DNA of 6,376 nucleotides from an uncultured Eubacteriales bacterium (lineage in GTDB: Bacteria > Bacillota > Clostridia > Oscillospirales > Butyricicoccaceae): the NCBI GenBank assembly GCA_910585875.1, contig CAJUIK010000017.1, positions 1-6,376 on the forward strand, written 5' to 3'. The notes beneath the pieces were generated by a model. It was not told the DNA's origin. It did not search any database and worked only from the letters and a program-made list of their open reading frames with translations. The translations under genes and the position numbers were made by a program. Below, in pieces: positions 1 to 5,563 of the stretch (positions within the stretch are counted from its first letter, which is position 1; every line of letters begins with the position of its first letter).

Positions 1-1
1 G

Positions 2-472
2 CTACGGGGCATGAAGCCCCAGAGCCCCCTGACGTTGGAACGAACCGCCCAGCAGGGCGGCGCCGCGGCTCTGACGCTGAACGACTGCCGCCTGGACAGC
101 CGAGTAGGAGTGGAGGAAGGCCGGCCTTGGGCTCGGCTGACGCTGACGGTAGAGGCCAGCTTGGGGGAGCTGGAGGGAGATCAAAATATCATGAGCGAAC
201 AGGGCCGGCTAAGGCTAGAGGGGCAGTGCGCCGCCCTGCTGAAAGGCCGGGCGGAGGAGCTGATCCGCCTGCTTCAGCAGAATGAGTGCGACGCCCTGGG
301 AATCGGGCTGACGCTGAGCCGCTTGGAGCCGGAGAGCTGGAAAAACCTCCAAGAAAATTGGCGGCAGGCCTTCGCCCAGGCTCGGGTGGAAGCGGAGGTT
401 CAGGTGAAAATCACCGGCGCCGGGCGGATGTATCTGCCCGTCAGCATGGAGGAGGGGGAACAGGATGGATAA
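2..472 (+). CDS. Ger(x)C family spore germination lipoprotein, C-terminal part (5' end outside window)
   Basis: This is the C subunit of a GerA-type germinant receptor, normally a lipoprotein on the outer face of the spore inner membrane. The frame is open from the window edge, so the signal peptide, lipobox and N-terminal domains are not visible. The 156 residues seen match the C-terminal domain of the Ger(x)C family: an amphipathic helix (RAEELIRLLQQN), a D-x-LGIG segment, then a helix with P-x-SW and ENW, then alternating V-x-V-x-V strands ending in KITGAG. In the family the same place reads roughly D-x-FGFG ... W ... W ... V-x-V-x-V. The acidic tail (EEGEQDG) is encoded by the same bases that form the ribosome-binding site of the next gene. 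The stop codon overlaps that gene by 8 bases. The first Met in view (position 11) is not a real start because the frame continues upstream. Which receptor this is cannot be told. Confidence 0.88.
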   Translation, partial: LRGMKPQSPLTLERTAQQGGAAALTLNDCRLDSRVGVEEGRPWARLTLTVEASLGELEGDQNIMSEQGRLRLEGQCAALLKGRAEELIRLLQQNECDALGIGLTLSRLEPESWKNLQENWRQAFAQARVEAEVQVKITGAGRMYLPVSMEEGEQDG

Positions 473-701
473 ATTGCCCGATTTAGCCGGGATTTTGTGC
501 TTTTATTTGGCATTTGCATGGATGGAGCGGCGAGAATGGAAAAAATCGGGCCGGAATCGGGTCCTTTGGGCGGGATTGCTGGCAGCCAACTTGGCCCTGA
601 CGCTGGCGGCCTGGCAGGGAGTTCGCCTGCCTTGGCCCGGAGGTCTGCTGGAAAAGCTGGCCCAAACCATGCCGTTGCTGGCGGGAGGGTCGGTATCATG
701 A
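465..701 (+). CDS. Small two-helix membrane protein of the germinant-receptor operon (possible 'D' subunit)
   Basis: This is a 78-residue protein of unknown activity. Two hydrophobic segments are visible, at about residues 4-21 (LPDLAGILCFYLAFAW) and 32-50 (RVLWAGLLAANLALTLAAW). A basic stretch (ERREWKKSGRNR) lies between them and would be the cytoplasmic turn. A purine-rich site (GGAGGAGGGGG, 448-458) lies 6 bases before the ATG. The gene overlaps the Ger(x)C gene by 8 bases and the permease gene by 4 (ATGA). It is therefore surely translated with them, and its product is expected in the spore inner membrane. Some Bacillus receptor operons carry an extra small two-helix protein, called the D subunit, that modulates receptor output. 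Position, size and topology fit that role, but sequence homology cannot be shown here. It could instead be a lineage-specific accessory protein. Confidence 0.8.
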   Translation: MDKLPDLAGILCFYLAFAWMERREWKKSGRNRVLWAGLLAANLALTLAAWQGVRLPWPGGLLEKLAQTMPLLAGGSVS

Positions 702-1756
702 AAGAACAGCTGACAAGCCGGCAGCTGGCCTGCCTGCTGACTCTTTCCATGCTGGGGGGCGTCTCCTTCATCGGCGGCGCCAACGAAGCCGGGCGGGATA
801 CCTGGCTGGCCCTGCTGCTGGGAGGGCTGGCCTTTTGCCCCCTGCTGCTGTGTTACCTGAAGATGCTGGAGGGCCAGGACAGCATAGAAGGGATGTTCTG
901 CCGGGCGGCAGGCCGGCGGGCGGGGCGGCTGCTCTGTCTGTTTTACGGCCTGATCGCCCTGTATTTGGCGGCGATCACCCTCAGCGTCTTCGCCTTTTTT
1001 GTCACAGAAACCTCCCTGATCGCCACGCCCCGGGCCGTCCTGGCCCTGTTGATGGCGCTGACAGCGGCTTTTGCCGCCCGGTCCAGCCTGCCGGCACTGG
1101 GGAGGTTCGGCCAGATGCTGGCGCCGGCGGCGGCCGCTTTTCTGCTGATTTCCATCTTTACCGCCCTGCCCCAGTGCGATTTCCGGGCCATGCTGCCCAT
1201 GGTTTCCCGGCCCCGAGGGCTGGCCCACGGCGTCTGGAGCTCGCTGACCATGTCCTTTGCCGAGATCTTTTTCCCCTTGACAGCGCTGGGAACCGGGATG
1301 CGGGACAGCCGGCGGCGAGCCCGGGGGGCCTTTGGCGCCGCGGCCCTGGGCGGGTTAACCCTGTGCGCCGTCTTCATCAAAAATCTGGCCGCTCTGGATT
1401 ATCACGCCATGTCCTCTTATTATTTTCCCTCCTTCGCCGTGGGCAGCTTGGCCTCTTTGGGGGCCTTTTTCCAACGCTTTGAAGTGTTTGTGGCGGTGAA
1501 TTTTCTTGTTTGCCAGCTGTGCAAGGCCGCCCTTTGCCTGCTGTTTGCCCAGCGGGCTCTGGCGCCGCTGCTGGGCCTGGCAGAGCCTCGCCGGTTGTCC
1601 GGCCCGCTGGCTTTGGCGGCGGCCAATTTTGGGCTGCTGTTTTTCTCCAGCGAAATGGCCCTTTTCGCCTGGCTGGGGCTGCAAAAATATCTGCTGTCCC
1701 TGCCCCTGTTGATTTTGCCCCCATGTTTGGCTTTGGCGGCCGCGCGTCGGTCGTAA
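698..1756 (+). CDS. GerAB/Spore-permease family germinant receptor B subunit
   Basis: This 352-residue integral membrane protein of the APC-type endospore germination permease family (GerAB/ArcD/ProY) is thought to bind the germinant in the spore inner membrane. The N-terminus (KEQLTSRQ) matches the usual I-S-x-x-Q opening, followed by a first helix rich in Gly and an A-G-x-D-TWLA motif (A-x-x-D-x-W in the family). About ten hydrophobic segments can be counted. Near residue 245 the motif FPSF...SLGAFFQRFEVF matches the family's YPS...I-x-x-FLQRIE. The length is close to the usual ~360. The start at 698 is chosen because it has a GGGAGGG site 8 bases upstream and a 4-base ATGA overlap with the previous gene. 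The frame is open back to 497, but that would overlap nearly the whole small gene. No terminator is seen in the 27 bases before the next promoter. Confidence 0.92.
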   Translation: MKEQLTSRQLACLLTLSMLGGVSFIGGANEAGRDTWLALLLGGLAFCPLLLCYLKMLEGQDSIEGMFCRAAGRRAGRLLCLFYGLIALYLAAITLSVFAFFVTETSLIATPRAVLALLMALTAAFAARSSLPALGRFGQMLAPAAAAFLLISIFTALPQCDFRAMLPMVSRPRGLAHGVWSSLTMSFAEIFFPLTALGTGMRDSRRRARGAFGAAALGGLTLCAVFIKNLAALDYHAMSSYYFPSFAVGSLASLGAFFQRFEVFVAVNFLVCQLCKAALCLLFAQRALAPLLGLAEPRRLSGPLALAAANFGLLFFSSEMALFAWLGLQKYLLSLPLLILPPCLALAAARRS

Positions 1757-1783
1757 CCGGTTTCCGTTTGGCAGATTTCTCTC

Positions 1784-1812
1784 TTGACAGTTGAGGTAGA
1801 ATGTATTAAACT
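1784..1812 (+). promoter_or_regulatory. Sigma-A-type promoter for the BlaI/BlaR1-M23 operon
   Basis: A perfect -35 box (TTGACA, 1784-1789) is followed after 17 bases by TAAACT (1807-1812), which matches the -10 consensus at four of six positions. Transcription would begin near 1819, about 37 bases before the repressor's start codon. The weak -10 and the repeats lying over it suit a repressed, inducible promoter. The start site is inferred. Confidence 0.65.
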
Positions 1813-1828
1813 ATAGGTAGAATCGATT
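1794..1828 (+). promoter_or_regulatory. Candidate BlaI operator: direct repeat with 21-bp period over the promoter
   Basis: AGGTAGAAT occurs at 1794-1802 and again at 1815-1823. With flanks, the unit is AGGTAGAATnnATT, so the two copies are exactly 21 bp apart, about two helical turns on one face of the DNA. The first copy lies in the -35/-10 spacer and the second covers the expected start site. The second copy also contains a 10-bp palindrome, GAATCGATTC (1820-1829). GTTGA (1790-1794) and TCAAC (1828-1832) form an outer inverted pair. BlaI-family proteins bind as dimers to promoters of their own operons. The classical TACA/TGTA dyad is not clearly present, so the exact site is inferred. Confidence 0.5.
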
Positions 1829-1855
1829 CAACTCAAGCGAAGGAGGAGAGAATGA

Positions 1856-2218
1856 ATGGAGACGCCTCAGGTATTTGAAAGCGAGTACCGGTTTTGCCAG
1901 ATTCTTTGGGAAAACGAACCCATCAACAGCACGAGATTGGTCAAACTGTGCGCTGAAAAGTTGGGCTGGAGCAAGGGCACCACCTATACGGTAATCCGGC
2001 GGCTGGCCCAGCGGGGAGTGGTGCAGAACAAGGACGCCGTCGTCACGTCGCTGGTGTCCCAGCGCCAAGTGCAGCAGGCTCAGATCGATCAGTTGGTGGA
2101 AAAAACCTTCAGCGGATCGCTGCCTCAATTTATCGCCGCGTTCACCCAAGGGCGGCGGCTGAGCGCCGACCAGGCGGCGGAGATTCAGCAGATGATCGAC
2201 CGGTATAAGGAGGAATAG
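1856..2218 (+). CDS. BlaI/MecI/CopY family winged-helix repressor
   Basis: This is a 120-residue DNA-binding repressor, predicted to hold down its own operon until the partner M56 protease inactivates it. Residues 1-60 form the winged helix: a first helix containing ILWENEPINS, then a recognition region with GWSKGTTYTVIRRLAQRGVV (39-56), where the T-TYTVIRRL stretch is typical of the family. Residues 70-120 form the dimerisation part. The segment SGSLPQFIAAF lies where staphylococcal BlaI is cut (Asn-Phe), so Gln91-Phe92 is the likely equivalent cleavage point; this is inference. A strong site, AGGAGGAGAG (1841-1850), lies 6 bases before the ATG at 1856. Another ATG at 1852 is in a different frame. 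One base separates the stop from the start of the M56 gene, whose ribosome-binding site (AAGGAGGA, 2207-2214) lies inside this gene. No beta-lactamase gene lies nearby, so the name blaI would overstate its function. Confidence 0.92.
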   Translation: METPQVFESEYRFCQILWENEPINSTRLVKLCAEKLGWSKGTTYTVIRRLAQRGVVQNKDAVVTSLVSQRQVQQAQIDQLVEKTFSGSLPQFIAAFTQGRRLSADQAAEIQQMIDRYKEE

Positions 2219-2219
2219 C

Positions 2220-4613
2220 ATGGAAGCCCTGTTTGTCAAAATCCTCAACATGAGCTTGGCGGCCAGCGGACTGATTTTGGCGGCCATGGCGCTGAGGCTG
2301 GTTTTGCGTCGGGCGCCCCGGCGGCTGCTCTGCCTGCTCTGGGCCTTGGCGGGGCTGCGGCTGCTGTGCCCGCTGGCGCCGGTCAACCCTTGGAGCCTGG
2401 CGCCCAGCGCCCAGACTGTGCCGGCCGACGTGGGCCAAGCCTCTCCGCCTCAAATTCACAGCGGCATTCCCGCCCTGAACAGCGCCGTCAACCCAGCCCT
2501 GGCGCAGGCGGCGCAGGAGGGGGCGCCGTGGCGGGAACCCAGCGTCCAGCGGGAAAAATCGGGGCAGGCTCAAGGCGGATGGCTGGCTGTTCTCGCCGGA
2601 GCTTGGCTGGCCGGCGCGGCCATCCTGGGGGGCTGGAGCGCCGCCGCCGCTTGGCGCCTGAGCCGGCGGGTCAAAGAGGCCCGCCGTTGGCGGGACAATA
2701 TCTACCAGGCGAGGGGGATCGATTCTCCCTTTGTGCTGGGTCTGTTTCGGCCCCGGATTTATCTGCCGGCGGATTTGCCGCCTGCCTCCGTCGATTATGT
2801 GCTGGCCCATGAGCAAAGCCATATCCGGCGGGGGGACCATTGGGCCAAGGCCCTGGGGTGGACGGCCCTTTGCCTGCACTGGTTCAACCCTTTGGTTTGG
2901 GGCGCCTATCTCCTGTTGTGCCGGGATCTGGAGCTGGCCTGTGACGAGAGCGTGGTGCGCCGAATGGACCGGGGGCAGATCGCCGGTTACGCCCAGACCC
3001 TGCTGGACTGCAGCCGCCCCCAACCGGCCGGCCCCTTGGCCTTTGGCCGGTTGGGCGTCAAAGAGCGGGTAGGGCGGATTCTGTCTTACCGGCGGCCTTC
3101 CTTCTGGTTGGCGCCGGCCACTGTGTTGGCCTGCGGCATGGCGGCTTTTTTCTGGATGACCGACCCCGGCCAGGGGCCAGAAACGCCGGTGGAATCCAAT
3201 ATTCAGTCCCTTTCCATTCGCCAAGGGGAGCAGGTCCGACGGGTGGAAGACCGGGAGCAGATCCAGGCGGCGGTATCCGCCCTGAGTCAGGCGCGGCCCA
3301 CCGGGCGCAAGGCGCTGGGAGAGGAACGGTTTGTGATTTGGCTGGATGACGGCGGATCAGCCGGCAGCCGCTGGCAGCTGGACGGCCAGGGCCTGCTGCT
3401 GGCCCCGGATCAGAAGATTTACCGATTGGGCGGCGGACAGCGCCAGGCCATTGAAGAGGTCTACCGGCAAGGGGAAGAGGAGCCCGCCTACATCTTGGAA
3501 ACCCTGCGGTATGGCCAGCCAGAGCGGCGGCTGACGCTGACAGAGGATCAAGCAGATATCGCCCGGCAGTGCGTCTGGAATCACCTGGTTATCAGCGCCG
3601 CTTTCCCCGGCCAAAATCCGGCGGAACTGCCCCAATGCTGGCGGCTGCAGTCCGGCGGAGACGAATACTATATCTACTTACAGGAGGGCCGTCCTGTGAT
3701 TCAGCAAGGGGAGCAGGGGCAATATACCCTGTTGTCTGAAGCGCTTTTTCAGCAGCTTGTAGGCCAGGCTGGCGGACAGGAGGAGGCGCCGCGGCTGTTG
3801 GCGCCGGTTCAGGGAGCAATCAGCGCGGGGTTCGGCGGCCGGATCCATCCGGTTACGAAGGAACAAACCAACCATACCGGCATGGATTTCGCGGGTCAGG
3901 CCGGCGATTCGGTGGTCGCCTCGGCGGACGGAATCGTGGCCGATGCCGGATGGGACGAAACCTACGGCCGCTTTATCCTGATAGACCACGGCAACGGCCT
4001 CCAAACCTTTTATGGAAACAACCAAGAGCTGCTTGTAGAAAAAGGGGAGCAGACGGTTCAGGGACAGCAGATTGCCTTGCTGGGCTCCTCTGGCAAGAGC
4101 ACAGGCGCCCACTGCCACTGGGAGGTGCGGATAGACGGCCGGCCTGTGGATCCGGCGGACTACCTGATCTACTCCGCCAAGCTCGGCTGGCAGCGGCCCG
4201 TGGACCCCATGGTCTGGGTGTATGAACCTGCTCGCAGCAGCGTTTTTCCCGCCTTGCCGGTGGAATTTGATTTGGCCGACGGGGAGGGTTCGGTTCAAGT
4301 TTCCGCTCCAAACGGCGTCTTTTATCGCCATGACGAGGGCAAAAGGCCCAATTACCAGGACCAAGGCCTAAGCTGCCGATATCTTCTGGGGGAGCGGCTC
4401 TATTGGGGGCCGGATTTTCCAGATAGTCCCCAAGAGACAGCGATTTCCTTCCAGGCGGAAGGCGGGCAAAGCGCGCGGGGCAGAATCGTGCTGACAGCCT
4501 TGGAGACGGAACCAGGAGAGCCGCTGTGCTACCGGGTTTCTTTGGAGGCCCAAGGGTTGTCTATACAGTGGGAACAAGAGCGGGGCTGCTTTGCGGTCCG
4601 CCAGGGAAAATAG
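2220..4613 (+). CDS. BlaR1-like M56 membrane metalloprotease fused to an extracellular M23 (LytM) domain
   Basis: This 797-residue sensor-transducer is the partner of the upstream repressor. Helices are seen at about 7-29, 33-52, 120-145 and 293-314, the four-helix topology of BlaR1. Between helices 3 and 4 lies the cytoplasmic M56 protease: SPFVLGLFRPRIYLP (169-183), the zinc motif HEQSH (197-201), and ELACDE (238-243), all as in active family members. Outside the membrane there is a roughly 210-residue linker resembling DUF5301-type sequences (315-527), then an M23 domain (about 528-645), then about 150 residues of unknown type. In M23, His552 and Asp556 (HTGMD) and His633 (HCH, 631-633) are present as zinc ligands, with His631 as one catalytic residue. 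The Tyr-x-His position reads YGNN (598-601), so the second catalytic His is Asn. No penicillin-binding SxxK-type sensor domain is seen, so the signal may be peptidoglycan itself. A terminator follows directly. Confidence 0.9.
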   Translation: MEALFVKILNMSLAASGLILAAMALRLVLRRAPRRLLCLLWALAGLRLLCPLAPVNPWSLAPSAQTVPADVGQASPPQIHSGIPALNSAVNPALAQAAQEGAPWREPSVQREKSGQAQGGWLAVLAGAWLAGAAILGGWSAAAAWRLSRRVKEARRWRDNIYQARGIDSPFVLGLFRPRIYLPADLPPASVDYVLAHEQSHIRRGDHWAKALGWTALCLHWFNPLVWGAYLLLCRDLELACDESVVRRMDRGQIAGYAQTLLDCSRPQPAGPLAFGRLGVKERVGRILSYRRPSFWLAPATVLACGMAAFFWMTDPGQGPETPVESNIQSLSIRQGEQVRRVEDREQIQAAVSALSQARPTGRKALGEERFVIWLDDGGSAGSRWQLDGQGLLLAPDQKIYRLGGGQRQAIEEVYRQGEEEPAYILETLRYGQPERRLTLTEDQADIARQCVWNHLVISAAFPGQNPAELPQCWRLQSGGDEYYIYLQEGRPVIQQGEQGQYTLLSEALFQQLVGQAGGQEEAPRLLAPVQGAISAGFGGRIHPVTKEQTNHTGMDFAGQAGDSVVASADGIVADAGWDETYGRFILIDHGNGLQTFYGNNQELLVEKGEQTVQGQQIALLGSSGKSTGAHCHWEVRIDGRPVDPADYLIYSAKLGWQRPVDPMVWVYEPARSSVFPALPVEFDLADGEGSVQVSAPNGVFYRHDEGKRPNYQDQGLSCRYLLGERLYWGPDFPDSPQETAISFQAEGGQSARGRIVLTALETEPGEPLCYRVSLEAQGLSIQWEQERGCFAVRQGK

Positions 4614-4619
4614 CAAAAG

Positions 4620-4653
4620 AACCGGCTGGGGCGCCTTCCCCAGCCGGTTTTTT
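4620..4653. terminator. Bidirectional intrinsic terminator between convergent genes
   Basis: A perfect 12-bp stem, AACCGGCTGGGG (4620-4631) with CCCCAGCCGGTT (4638-4649), closes a 6-base loop. The plus strand continues as a T run (4648-4653). The minus strand continues as TTCTTTTGC, copied from the A run at 4615-4618. It starts 6 bases after the M56/M23 stop, and the last base of the T run is part of the stop codon of the convergent HTH gene, so it can serve both units. Confidence 0.9.
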
Positions 4654-4844
4654 CATTCTTCCTCCTGGTATTCCAGCAGGTCGCCCACCTGGCAATCCAG
4701 AGCTTGGCAAAGGGCCGCCAAAGTGGAAAAGCGAACGGCCGCCACGCGGTTGTTTTTGATTTTGGACAGGTTGACGTTGGAGATGCCCACCTGGGCGGCC
4801 AAGTCGCCCAGGGAGATTTTCCGTTCCACCATCATCCGATCCAT
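4653..4844 (-). CDS. Small Cro/CI-type HTH regulator (YozG-like), start region frame-broken
   Basis: This is a 63-residue DNA-binding protein beginning MDRMMVERKISL. It is a nearly bare helix-turn-helix domain: SLGDLAAQVGISNVNLSKIKNNR is the HTH (about residues 11-33), followed by VRFSTLAALCQALDCQVGDLLEY, the signature of small regulators paired with DUF2975 proteins (B. subtilis YozG with YoaS is the example). It lies just downstream of such a gene. Relatives begin several residues earlier, with a hydrophobic I-V-x-L/I-D run. Here the ATG with a good ribosome-binding site (AGGGGG, 7 bases upstream; ATG at 4864-4862) is one base out of frame. Translation would have to begin at 4844 or 4835, neither with a good site of its own, or by coupling to the short leader frame. 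Opening the frame up to 4937 would overlap the upstream gene by 64 bases and is unlikely. The HTH region itself is undamaged. Confidence 0.75.
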   Translation of the reverse strand: MDRMMVERKISLGDLAAQVGISNVNLSKIKNNRVAAVRFSTLAALCQALDCQVGDLLEYQEEE

Positions 4845-4864
4845 CGCAGCACGATTTTTCCCAT
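4832..4864 (-). other. Ten-codon leader frame at the natural start of the HTH gene
   Basis: Starting at the well-placed ATG (4864-4862), the frame reads MGKIVLRWIG and stops at TGA (4834-4832). The stop overlaps an in-frame ATG of the HTH gene as ATGA (4835-4832), a classic stop-start coupling arrangement. The residues KIVLR match what relatives of the regulator have before their conserved Asp. This is therefore most simply the true N-terminus cut off by a one-base loss near 4844-4846. It may now act as a leader that delivers ribosomes to the internal start. An assembly error is also possible. Confidence 0.55.
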
Positions 4865-4873
4865 AAGCGCCCC

Positions 4874-5458
4874 CTAAATCAGGCCGTCTACGTCGGATTG
4901 CAGCTGGACGCCGTAAGAAAAGACCTGAGCCAAGCACAACACTACGAGACCGGTGAAAATTCCGCCGGGCTGAACGCTGGCTTCGCAGCGCTCCGGCCCC
5001 AGGACTACCCGCGCCAGATTGACGGCCGCCAGACCTGCTGTGGGCACAGCCAGATAAAAAAGACCGATTTCCCGCGCCATCCGCGCCACCTTGGGTTGAA
5101 AGACCCCGGAGATGCCCTGGCCGGCGTCTGGCCGGGCGGCCTGGAGAATCCGGCGGATATTTCGGAATACCAAGGCCATCAGCGATAGAACCGCCGCGGC
5201 CCCGCCGGAAAACAGGGCGACGGCCTTCAAGTCCGTTTGGCCGCCATAGATCACTTGAAGCTCAAATCCATAGGTTTTCATCTCGCCGCCCCACAGGCTT
5301 TCGCCGGCTGCCAGAGCGTCCGCCATCTGCCGGTTGGAGGCCAAGGCCAGCGCCAGCCAGACCAAAACCATTGCCGCGGCGCCCCAATGTCCAATCTCCA
5401 GCCCCGCCGCCAGCCATCGGGCCCCCGGTTCCGCCAGATTCGTCCATTTGCTTTTCAT
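4874..5458 (-). CDS. DUF2975 family four-helix membrane protein
   Basis: This is a 194-residue integral membrane protein of unknown biochemical role. Four hydrophobic segments are visible, at about residues 22-42 (GHWGAAAMVLVWLALALA), 78-99 (AVALFSGGAAAVLSLMALVF), 128-149 (IGLFYLAVPTAGLAAVNLARVV) and 167-183 (GIFTGLVVLCLAQVFSYG). A soluble stretch lies between the first two. The end, FSYGVQLQSDVDGLI, is the clearest family mark: DUF2975 proteins finish with a Tyr-Gly-x-x-LQ-x-x-x-D pattern. The start at 5458 is preferred because AGAGGAG sits 5 bases upstream; the adjacent ATG at 5461 is too close to it. The frame is open to 5545, but that would run through the promoter. The HTH regulator gene follows after 9 bases (counted to the out-of-frame ATG), the usual pairing for this family, in which the regulator probably controls the operon. 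Confidence 0.85.
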   Translation of the reverse strand: MKSKWTNLAEPGARWLAAGLEIGHWGAAAMVLVWLALALASNRQMADALAAGESLWGGEMKTYGFELQVIYGGQTDLKAVALFSGGAAAVLSLMALVFRNIRRILQAARPDAGQGISGVFQPKVARMAREIGLFYLAVPTAGLAAVNLARVVLGPERCEASVQPGGIFTGLVVLCLAQVFSYGVQLQSDVDGLI

Positions 5459-5495
5459 CATATCTCCTCTTTTGAGCTCTTGATGGAATGAGTTC

Positions 5496-5524
5496 AGTAT
5501 ATCAGTGAGATTAACGTTTTTCAA
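5496..5524 (-). promoter_or_regulatory. Near-consensus promoter for the DUF2975-HTH operon
   Basis: On the minus strand, TTGAAA (5524-5519) and TATACT (5501-5496) each match the -35 and -10 consensus at five of six positions and are separated by exactly 17 bases. Transcription would begin near 5489, about 30 bases before the DUF2975 start codon. The region is strikingly AT-rich against its GC-rich surroundings. Confidence 0.85.
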
Positions 5525-5530
5525 TCTATT

Positions 5531-5563
5531 TTTATCAATAAACATTAAAAATATATTGATAAA
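5531..5563. promoter_or_regulatory. Perfect 10-bp inverted repeat upstream of the DUF2975 promoter (possible operator)
   Basis: TTTATCAATA (5531-5540) and TATTGATAAA (5554-5563) are exact reverse complements, with 13 bases between them and 23 bp between arm centres. They lie just upstream of the -35 box. The AT-rich content also resembles an UP element. A hairpin role is less likely because the arms are pure AT-rich DNA and lie upstream of the inferred transcript. A binding site for the operon's own HTH regulator is the natural guess. Confidence 0.55.

Noticed and set aside
497..697. In-frame extension of the GerAB-type permease back to 497 (67 extra residues)
   Set aside because: It overlaps nearly the whole small gene in another frame, lacks hydrophobic or family-like character, and the start at 698 has a good ribosome-binding site and a coupled ATGA overlap.
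503..1228. Long minus-strand open frame (241 codons) opposite the permease gene
   Set aside because: It is Gln/Gly/Pro-rich with low complexity, as expected from the shadow of a GC-rich membrane protein gene. It has no family resemblance, and the opposite strand is clearly coding.
1757..1783. Possible terminator after the germinant-receptor operon
   Set aside because: No stem with a T run can be drawn in these 27 bases, so read-through from the ger operon into the repressor operon is possible.
2142..3224. Long minus-strand open frame (360 codons) opposite the M56 region
   Set aside because: It is a shadow frame rich in Pro, Gln, Arg and Gly. The plus-strand M56 motifs are unmistakable and no promoter or ribosome-binding site supports it.
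67..3540. Recurrent 10-mer CTGACGCTGA seen in several places
   Set aside because: In at least three cases it encodes Leu-Thr-Leu in a real gene with the favoured codons. The spacing is irregular, so it is codon preference, not a regulatory repeat.
4845..4937. Start of the HTH gene at ATG 4937
   Set aside because: It would overlap the conserved end of the DUF2975 gene by 64 bases and add an Arg-rich stretch not seen in this family.
5459..5545. Start of the DUF2975 gene at ATG 5545
   Set aside because: It would run through the -10 and -35 boxes, and the ATG at 5458 has a well-spaced AGAGGAG site.
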